This document shows, in pieces, positions 52,822 through 61,064 of a stretch of DNA of 61,064 nucleotides. The notes below the pieces were generated by a model, which was not told the origin of the DNA, made no database searches, and saw only the letters and a list, made by a program, of their open reading frames with translations. Position numbers and translations under genes: made by a program. The stretch lies in the NCBI RefSeq assembly GCF_009905535.1, contig NZ_JAAALA010000025.1:1-61064 (forward strand), written 5' to 3'. Positions within the stretch are counted from its first letter, which is position 1, and every line of letters starts with the position of its first letter. This stretch comes from Caulobacter sp. SLTY. Its GTDB lineage: Bacteria > Pseudomonadota > Alphaproteobacteria > Caulobacterales > Caulobacteraceae.

Positions 52822-53520
52822 CTACTTCGGCGGGGCGGGCGTCGTCGGCTTGGCGGCTTCGGCGGTGGCCGGCGGCTGGGTCGCGCCGCCCGGGGCGGTC
52901 GTCGGGGCCGGGGTCGTGCCGGTGGCGGTCGGATCGGTCGCGTCGGCCGCTGGGGCGTCGGTCGGGGCGGCGGCGGGCTTGGGCGCCGGCACCGCCAGGG
53001 TCGAGCCCAGGCTGTGCAGGTAGGACAGCATGGCGATGCGGTCTTCCTGCTTCTTCAGGCCGACGAAGGACATCTTGGTGCCGGGGACGTGCTTCTGCGG
53101 CGCCTTGAGGAACTGGTCCATCTCGTCCCAGGTCCAGGTCTTGCCCGCGCCCCAGGTCTTCATGCCGTCGGAATAGGCGAAGCCGGCGTGGGTGCCGGGG
53201 ACCTTGCCCAGGATGCCGTACAGGTTCGGGCCGGTGCCATTGGCGCCGCCGGGGGTGAAGGTGTGACAGCTGGTGCACTTGGCCGAGACCGCGGCGCCCA
53301 GCGCCGGATTGGTGGCCGGGATCACCGTGCCCCAATCGGGAGCGACCTCGACCGGGCCGGCGCCGCCGGTGTCTTCCACGACGGTCACGGCGTAGCCGAA
53401 CTTTTCCTTCTCAAGCTCGTGGCTCGTAAACAGGATGCCGCTGACTTCACGCAGGCCAAAGATGGCCAGGCCCGCCGCCAGCACACCGCCGGCGATCTTG
53501 TTGAAGGTCAGGTCGCTCAT
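52822..53520 (-). CDS. Membrane-anchored c-type cytochrome
   Basis: A 232-aa class I cytochrome c similar to CycM. The uncleaved N-terminal helix (IAGGVLAAGLAIFGL) anchors it to the inner membrane. The haem motif CTSCH is near residue 80 in AAVSAKCTSCHTFTPGG, and the axial Met is probably in PGTKMSFVGLKK. After the domain ends at LHSLGSTLA there is a 60-residue Pro/Ala/Thr tail (APAADATDPTATGTTPAP) that looks disordered. It probably carries electrons between bc1 complex and oxidase. Divergent from kdsB. Confidence 0.92.
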   Translation of the reverse strand: MSDLTFNKIAGGVLAAGLAIFGLREVSGILFTSHELEKEKFGYAVTVVEDTGGAGPVEVAPDWGTVIPATNPALGAAVSAKCTSCHTFTPGGANGTGPNLYGILGKVPGTHAGFAYSDGMKTWGAGKTWTWDEMDQFLKAPQKHVPGTKMSFVGLKKQEDRIAMLSYLHSLGSTLAVPAPKPAAAPTDAPAADATDPTATGTTPAPTTAPGGATQPPATAEAAKPTTPAPPK

Positions 53521-53653
53521 GTCCGCTCTGAACTCGTCTGTTTCGAGACCGACCGGGAAACTCAGAATCCCGGCCCTTGTTGCGCGTGCGTCTCTGACAC
53601 GCTACCGCCGCCTTCGCAAGCGGCGCGCCGCCCGTTGATCCCATTCTGAGCGC

Positions 53654-54388
53654 ATGAAACCGATCGTCCTCATTCCGGCCCGCATGGCCGCCACCCGGTT
53701 GCCCGACAAGCCGTTGGCCGACATCGGCGGTCTGGCGATGATCGTGCGCGTCCTGCGCCAGGCCGAAGCGGCCGACATCGGGCCTGTCGCGGTGGCTGCG
53801 GGCGATCCCGAGATCGTCGAGGCGGTGCGCGGCGCGGGCGGCAAGGCGGTGCTGACCGACCCGGCCCTGCCCAGCGGTTCGGACCGCATTCAGGCGGCCC
53901 TGGCGGAGCTCGACCCCGCCGGCGCCCATGACGCGGTGATCAACCTGCAGGGCGATATGCCCTTCGTCGAACCCTCGGTGCTCAGCGCCTGCGCCGGCCT
54001 GCTGGCCGCCCAGCCCTCCTGCGACGTCGCCACGGTGGTCGCGCCCGAGGCCTCGCCTGACGACCGCGCCAACCCCGACGTGGTCAAGGCCATCCTGGCG
54101 CTCCAGGCCGACGGCCAGTCCGGCCGCGCCCTCTACTTCACCCGCTCCACCCTCTACGGTGACGGCCCCGTCTGGCGCCACATCGGCATCTACGGCTACC
54201 GCCGCGCCGCGCTCGAGCGATTTAACAGCGCGCCGCCTTCGGCTCTGGAGCGGCGCGAGAAGCTGGAACAACTTCGCGGCCTGGAAATGGGCCTCGAATA
54301 CTGGGCGTCCATCGCAGCGGCCGCGCCCATCTCCGTCGACAACCCGGCCGACCTCGAAGCCGCCCGGGCTTACGCAAAGACCCTCTGA
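53654..54388 (+). CDS. kdsB: 3-deoxy-manno-octulosonate cytidylyltransferase
   Basis: Activates KDO as CMP-KDO for lipopolysaccharide core synthesis. The 244-aa protein begins MKPIVLIPARMAATRLPDKP, the nucleotide-binding motif of the family. It continues with LTDPALPSGSDRIQAALAEL, NLQGDMPFVEPSVLSAC with the metal-binding Asp, ALYFTRSTLYGDGPVWRHIG and IYGYRRAALERFN. LEQLRGLEMGLEYWASIAAA closes the domain. The gene is followed 2 nt later by pheA, so the two are cotranscribed. Confidence 0.95.
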   Translation: MKPIVLIPARMAATRLPDKPLADIGGLAMIVRVLRQAEAADIGPVAVAAGDPEIVEAVRGAGGKAVLTDPALPSGSDRIQAALAELDPAGAHDAVINLQGDMPFVEPSVLSACAGLLAAQPSCDVATVVAPEASPDDRANPDVVKAILALQADGQSGRALYFTRSTLYGDGPVWRHIGIYGYRRAALERFNSAPPSALERREKLEQLRGLEMGLEYWASIAAAAPISVDNPADLEAARAYAKTL

Positions 54389-54390
54389 TC

Positions 54391-55233
54391 ATGCTCAAGA
54401 AGATCGCCTTCCAGGGCGCCCCCGGCGCCAACAGCCACGAGGCCTGCCGCGACTATTTCCCCGGCTACGAAGCCGCCCCCTACGCCACCTTCGAAGAGGC
54501 CTTCGAGGCGGTGAGCAGCGGCGTCTGCGAACTGGGGATGATCCCGGTCGAGAACTCCATCGCCGGCCGGGTGGCCGACGTCCACCACCTGCTGCCCTCC
54601 AGCGGCCTGAAGATCATCGGCGAGCGGTTCAAGCCGATCCGCTTCCAGCTGATGGCCAACAAGGGCGTCAAGCTGGACCAAGTAAAGACGGTCTCCAGCA
54701 TGGCCATCGCCCTGCACCAGTGCCGTCGGTCGCTCAAGAAGCTCGGCGTCGAAACCGAGGCCGTCGGCGACACCGCCGGCGCCGCCCGCGCCCTGTCCCA
54801 GAACCCCGATCCGACCAAGGCCGCCATCGCCCCGGCCCTGGCCGCCGAGATCTACGGCCTCGATATCCTGGCCAAGGACATCGAGGACGAGCGCCACAAC
54901 ACCACCCGCTTCCTGGTGATGACCGCCGACAAGGCCCCGGCCCCGCCCCCCTTCACCCAGCGCTGCATCACCAGCTTCTGCTTCCGGGTGAAGAACCTTC
55001 CCGCCGCCCTCTACAAGGCGATGGGCGGGTTCGCGACCAACGGCGTCAACATGACCAAGCTGGAAAGCTATATGGAGGGCGGCGCCTTCACCGCCACCTT
55101 CTTCTACGCCGAGGTCGACGGCCGCCCCGAGGACCGGGGCCTGGCCCTGGCGCTGGAGGAGCTGGGCTTCTTCACCGACCGTCTGGAAATCCTCGGCGTC
55201 TTCCCGGCCGACCCCTTCCGGGACCGCGTGTAG
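54391..55233 (+). CDS. pheA: Prephenate dehydratase
   Basis: Converts prephenate to phenylpyruvate for phenylalanine synthesis. The 280-aa monofunctional form has no chorismate mutase part. Motifs are IAFQGAPGANSHEACRDYFP, GMIPVENSIAGRVADVHHLL, and HNTTRFLVMTADK with the catalytic TRF. The C-terminal ACT domain (CITSFCFRVKNLPAALYKAM, LESYMEGGAFTATFFYAEVD) is the likely site of phenylalanine feedback control. It lies 2 nt after kdsB. Confidence 0.95.
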   Translation: MLKKIAFQGAPGANSHEACRDYFPGYEAAPYATFEEAFEAVSSGVCELGMIPVENSIAGRVADVHHLLPSSGLKIIGERFKPIRFQLMANKGVKLDQVKTVSSMAIALHQCRRSLKKLGVETEAVGDTAGAARALSQNPDPTKAAIAPALAAEIYGLDILAKDIEDERHNTTRFLVMTADKAPAPPPFTQRCITSFCFRVKNLPAALYKAMGGFATNGVNMTKLESYMEGGAFTATFFYAEVDGRPEDRGLALALEELGFFTDRLEILGVFPADPFRDRV

Positions 55234-55279
55234 CGCGAGCGGCTTTGACGAAACCGTCGACGCGCGCCACCGTTACCTC

Positions 55280-56035
55280 ATGATGCGCAAAGCCCTCTTC
55301 GCCTCCCTCGCCGTCCTCGCGCTCGCCGCCTGCGACCGCCCCGCCAAGACCGAGGAAAAGGTCGAGACGGCCCCATCCGTCGGCCAGGAGGCGCTCGGGC
55401 CCGCCGCCGGTGCGGTGGATGCTGTCACCGGCGCGCCGGCCGATCCTGGCGCGCCCATGACCGACCCGCCCGCCGGGGCCGGCGAACAGGGCGGCACGGA
55501 CCAGTGGCGCGCCGTCGCCAATGCCGAGGACGAGGACCGCATCGCCCGCCTGCCCGACGCCTGGCGTACCGCCCTGCGCGAGGCGAACGCCGACCACGGC
55601 GCCATGGTCGATACCCAAGGCATGCTGCTGGTCCCCGACGCCGCTCTGGCCGGCAACCTGCAGCCCGCCCCCGGAACCTATCGCTGCAAGACGATCAAGC
55701 TCGGCTCCCAACTGCAGCCGGCGGGCCTGGCCTACATCGAATACCCGCCGTTCAAATGCACCATCGAGCTGACCCCCGGCGGCGACCTGATCCTCACCAA
55801 GACCACCGGCAGCCAACGCCTGCGCGGCCTGCTCTATCCAGACACCGACAAGCGCCTGGTGTTCATCGGCGCCCAGGCCTGGGGCGCCGAAGAAAAGGGC
55901 TACCCCACCTACGGCCAGATGCCCGAACGCGACCAGATCGGCGTTTTCGAGCGCGTCGGGACCGACCGCTGGCGCCTGACCCTGCCCTGGCCAAAGCAGG
56001 AATCGAAGCTCGACGTGCTGGAGTTGCGGAAGTAG
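55280..56035 (+). CDS. Lipoprotein, DUF4893-like
   Basis: A 251-aa predicted lipoprotein: MMRKALFASLAVLALAAC ends in the lipobox LAAC. A disordered Ala/Pro linker runs to about residue 75. The C-terminal domain (DRIARLPDAWRTALREANAD, GTYRCKTIKLGSQLQPAGLA, RLVFIGAQAWGAEEKGYPTY) resembles the DUF4893 family of unknown role. Two Cys residues in the domain could pair. It is 46 nt after pheA, so it could be read from the same transcript. Confidence 0.75.
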   Translation: MMRKALFASLAVLALAACDRPAKTEEKVETAPSVGQEALGPAAGAVDAVTGAPADPGAPMTDPPAGAGEQGGTDQWRAVANAEDEDRIARLPDAWRTALREANADHGAMVDTQGMLLVPDAALAGNLQPAPGTYRCKTIKLGSQLQPAGLAYIEYPPFKCTIELTPGGDLILTKTTGSQRLRGLLYPDTDKRLVFIGAQAWGAEEKGYPTYGQMPERDQIGVFERVGTDRWRLTLPWPKQESKLDVLELRK

Positions 56036-56097
56036 CGGCGGGCGGTTGCCCTGACCCATCCCGCCTCATAGGCTCCCTCACACCTCGGGGAGCCGCC

Positions 56098-57522
56098 ATG
56101 TCCGTCCGCCACAAAGCCTTCGCTTCGGCCGCCGCCGTTCTCGCCCTTTCGCTCGTCGGCGCCGCCTCGGCCCAGGAGGGCCTCCCGCCTGACGTCCAAC
56201 GCTTCCGTGGTCTCTATGAAGAGCTGGTCGAGACCAACACCACCCTGTCGTCCGGCAGTTGCACCCTGGCCGCCGAGCGGATGGCCGCTCGGCTGAAGGC
56301 CGCCGGCTATCCGGACGCCGACGTCCGTATCCTGGTTCCCGACGGCCGCCCCAAGGACGGCAACCTGATCGCCGTCCTCAAGGGCTCCGACCCCAAGGCC
56401 AAGCCGCTGCTCCTGCTGGCCCACATCGACGTGGTCGAGGCCAACCGCGCCGACTGGGAGCGTGATCCCTTCACCCTCGTCGAGGAGAACGGCTACTTCT
56501 ACGCCCGCGGCGCCAGCGACGACAAAGCCATGGCCGCAATCTTCACCGACAGCATGGTCCGCTACCGCGAGGAGGGCTTCAAACCCAGGCGCGACATCAA
56601 GCTGGCCCTGACCTGTGGCGAGGAGACGGCCGACACCTTCAACGGCGTCGACTGGCTGTTGAAAAACCATCCGGACGCCCTCGCCGCCGGCATGGCGCTC
56701 AACGAGGGCGCGGGCGGCCGGCTCGACGCGGCGGGCAAGCCGCAGTACCTGGGCATCCAGGCCGGCGAGAAGATCTACCAGGACTACACCCTGGAGATCA
56801 CCAACGTCGGCGGCCACTCCTCCCGCCCGTTCAAGGACAACGCCATCGTCCGGCTCTCCAAGGCCCTAGCCAAGATCGGCGACCACGACTTCCCCATCGC
56901 CATCAATGAGTCGGTCCGCCTCAACTTCGAAGGCTCCGCCAAGCTGGAAACCCCGGAGACCGCCGCCGCCCTGCTGGCCCTTCTCAAGGACCCGACCGAT
57001 ACGGCCGCCGCCGAGATCGTCGCCAAGGATCGCGGCCGCAACAGCATGATGCGCACCACCTGCGTCCCGACCCAGGTCGCCGCCGGCCACGCCCCGAACG
57101 CCCTGCCGCAACGGGCCACCGCCAACGTCAACTGCCGCATCCTTCCCGGCAACGACCCGCGCCAGGTGGCCAAGGACCTCGAACGCATCATCGGCGATCC
57201 CGGCATCAAGGTGACCCTGGCCGCCGAGCCCAGCGCCATCGCGGTCGCCCCGCCGCTCGATGAGAAGGTCCTCGGGCCCGCCCGCAAGGTCGCCGCCAAG
57301 CTGTGGCCAGGCGTCCCCCTGATCCCGATCATGACCACCGGCGCCACCGACGGCCGCTTCACCACGGCGGCCGGCATCCCGACCTACGGCCTGAGCGGCC
57401 TGTTCGGCGACCCCGACGGCGGCGGCACGCACGGCCTGAACGAGCGCATCCGGGTGAAGAGCCTCTACGACGGCCGCCTGTTCCTGCACGAGGTGGTCAA
57501 GCTCTACGCCGTGCAGCGGTAG
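56098..57522 (+). CDS. Exported M20/M28-type metallopeptidase
   Basis: A 474-aa zinc peptidase with Sec signal peptide (AAAVLALSLVGAASAQ). The M20 motifs are LLLLAHIDVVEANRADWERD (metal His and Asp), FYARGASDDKAMAAIFTDSM (bridging Asp), LALTCGEETADTFNGVDWLL (catalytic Glu pair), and ITTGATDGRFTTAAGIP-like and GGGTHGLNERIRV segments for the last ligands. The dimerisation domain includes VGGHSSRPFKDNAI. It is probably a periplasmic dipeptidase or carboxypeptidase. Its stop codon overlaps the first base of a long inverted-repeat element. Confidence 0.92.
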   Translation: MSVRHKAFASAAAVLALSLVGAASAQEGLPPDVQRFRGLYEELVETNTTLSSGSCTLAAERMAARLKAAGYPDADVRILVPDGRPKDGNLIAVLKGSDPKAKPLLLLAHIDVVEANRADWERDPFTLVEENGYFYARGASDDKAMAAIFTDSMVRYREEGFKPRRDIKLALTCGEETADTFNGVDWLLKNHPDALAAGMALNEGAGGRLDAAGKPQYLGIQAGEKIYQDYTLEITNVGGHSSRPFKDNAIVRLSKALAKIGDHDFPIAINESVRLNFEGSAKLETPETAAALLALLKDPTDTAAAEIVAKDRGRNSMMRTTCVPTQVAAGHAPNALPQRATANVNCRILPGNDPRQVAKDLERIIGDPGIKVTLAAEPSAIAVAPPLDEKVLGPARKVAAKLWPGVPLIPIMTTGATDGRFTTAAGIPTYGLSGLFGDPDGGGTHGLNERIRVKSLYDGRLFLHEVVKLYAVQR

Positions 57523-57682
57523 GGGACCGGTTGCGCGCAAAGCGCGCTACCTGTCCCCGGTCAGCACCGGCCGTCGACCCAAGCTCGGTCCAGCCGTACT
57601 GCCAACTGTCTGGTCCGAGCCCGCCATTCGCCTACGGCGCTGACCGGGGACAGGTAGCGCGCGTTGCGCGCAACCGGTCCCC
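57522..57682. repeat. 161-nt inverted-repeat element (MITE/REP-like)
   Basis: The left arm 57522-57565 (starting GGGGACCGGTTGCGCGCAA) and right arm 57639-57682 are reverse complements with one mismatch in 44 nt. They enclose a 73-nt centre without an open frame of note. The element begins at the last base of the M20 peptidase stop codon and ends 100 nt before clpB. Its ACCGGGGACAGG block is related to the element at 22696-22784. Confidence 0.85.
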
Positions 57683-57782
57683 ACCCCTTGTGTGGCCCAA
57701 TCGCCACACTTACATGCCCCTCAAGCTCATTGTGCTCAGCCGAGGCAGGGAGCCTTATCCGCCTTCTCAGGGGACCGCCCAA

Positions 57783-60368
<2,586 letters not shown>

Positions 60369-60662
60369 CAACAGGGCGGCAGCTCAGCCATCGCTCTCCC
60401 CCACTTGGTGGGGGAGTGGCTTTGGCGAGCGCTGCAAGCGAGCCAAACCGAGGGGGCACATCCACCGGCGGCTGTGAGGTCCGACGCCGCCGCCGGTGTC
60501 TCAGGACCTGGCGCCAACCCCTAACCGCCGGCGCGGCCCCGCCTCCTGGTCCGTCGCTCACGCTCCGAACCGTCCTCCGCCCCCTCCCGGGGGCGGAGAG
60601 CGATCCCCATAGCCAACCACCCCAAACCCGCGCCATCATACAGCCTCCAGTCGCGAGGCTCC
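60369..60662. repeat. Intergenic region with palindromic repeats after clpB
   Basis: About 290 nt without a gene. CTCCCCCAC-TTG-GTGGGGGAG (60396-60416) is a perfect hairpin. TTTGGC...GCCAAA (60421-60447) is a second, and TCCGCCCC...GGGGCGGA (60576-60597) a third. They resemble dispersed GC-rich palindromes. The first could also stop clpB transcription, although no T-run follows. Confidence 0.6.
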
Positions 60663-61064
60663 ATGCGCACACCCCTCCTGATCGCCCTGGCCGCCTTGGC
60701 CACGACCGCCTTCGCCCCCGGCCAGCCGGACCCCGACCGCCGCCCCAACGCCTTGGGCAGCTTCCAGGCTCTCGGCGCCGTCGATGTCGACTTCGCCATG
60801 CGCGAGATCTGCTTCCCCTATGTGCTCGGCGAGGGGCAACCCTCCGAACTGACCGCCCGCTCCGGCGTCTTCCGCCTTGAAAAGCCCCCCGCCTGGTCCA
60901 AAGGCCGCCCCACCTGGTGGGTTGGCCGCCGCGACCTGCAGGTGTCCATGGCCTCAACCCGCAACGGCGGCCGAGCCTGTTCCGTGATCGTCCTCGACGG
61001 CGACCCGGCCCCCCACCGCGCCGCCCTTGACCAGGCCATGACCCACTGGCGCACGCCCCTGCAC
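60663..61064 (+). CDS. Putative secreted protein, 3' end outside window
   Basis: An open frame of 134 codons running off the right edge. It starts MRTPLLIALAALATTAFAPG, a plausible Sec signal peptide. The mature part contains VDVDFAMREICFPYVLGEG, PTWWVGRRDLQVSMASTRNG and GRACSVIVLDGDPAPH, with Cys residues that may form a disulfide. I do not recognise a family. Preserved coding character and the signal peptide support a real gene. Confidence 0.6.
   Translation, partial: MRTPLLIALAALATTAFAPGQPDPDRRPNALGSFQALGAVDVDFAMREICFPYVLGEGQPSELTARSGVFRLEKPPAWSKGRPTWWVGRRDLQVSMASTRNGGRACSVIVLDGDPAPHRAALDQAMTHWRTPLH

Noticed and set aside
57683..57782. Possible sigma-32 promoter before clpB (CTTGTGTGG near 57688)
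   Set aside because: No matching -10 of the CCCCAT type occurs at a suitable distance. Expected from biology but not supported by the sequence.

Overview
The window looks like chromosomal DNA of a GC-rich alphaproteobacterium. It most resembles Caulobacteraceae (Caulobacter or Phenylobacterium), judging from a cpaA-F/tadBC pilus locus behind short GATAIEYGL-type pilins, TTTA-N7-TTAA boxes of CtrA type in front of those pilins, and housekeeping genes of alphaproteobacterial type. The genus is an inference from gene content, because no rRNA or species marker is present. I see no prophage, insertion sequence, CRISPR array or replication origin.

Layout. (1) 1-7400: lysine and arginine biosynthesis on the minus strand (dapE; dapD, a HAD phosphatase and argB overlapping as one operon), then tRNA-Trp, secE and nusG on the plus strand, then a suhB-type phosphatase. 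(2) 7400-19997: a palindromic repeat element, thiE, two adjacent acyl-CoA dehydrogenases, an iron-storage pair (bfd behind a Fur-like box, then bfr), a TspO-like membrane protein, moeA, ferredoxin-NADP reductase, a DUF1330 protein, a tyrosine phosphatase, an MFS carrier and a pabB-pabC operon. (3) 19981-31744: a Tad/Flp pilus locus. Two TadE/G-like minor pilins and a stand-alone secretin N-domain protein lie on the minus strand. Two nearly identical pilin genes, each with its own CtrA-like box and terminator, lie on the plus strand, followed by cpaA and a tight cpaB-cpaC-cpaD-cpaE-cpaF-tadB-tadC operon. (4) 31911-49542: five tandem paralogues of about 940-1050 aa. Each has seven FG-GAP repeats (a predicted seven-bladed propeller), an RTX calcium-binding region and a conserved C-terminus. 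They are interrupted by a winged-helix regulator and a DUF1206 membrane protein. (5) 49539-61064: a TPR protein, leucyl aminopeptidase, NlpC/P60 hydrolase, cytochrome c, kdsB, prephenate dehydratase, a lipoprotein, an M20 peptidase, clpB and the start of a secreted protein.

The most interesting region is the Tad locus plus the RTX array. The pilus operon ends 166 nt before the first RTX gene. A frameshifted copy of the 3' end of tadC lies after RTX gene 3, and a C-terminal RTX scrap lies before gene 5, so the array appears to have grown by tandem duplication of a tadC-end/RTX unit with later gene conversion and decay. Genes 1 and 2 share a leader whose hairpin pairs with the Shine-Dalgarno sequence. 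The regulator between genes 2 and 3 has two CCCCAATnTGGGG-type repeats upstream, and their core recurs in the promoter of the second pilin. The working hypothesis is a surface-attachment module in which Tad pili and a diversifying family of secreted propeller-RTX adhesins are deployed together. No type I exporter lies in the window, so the export route is unproven.
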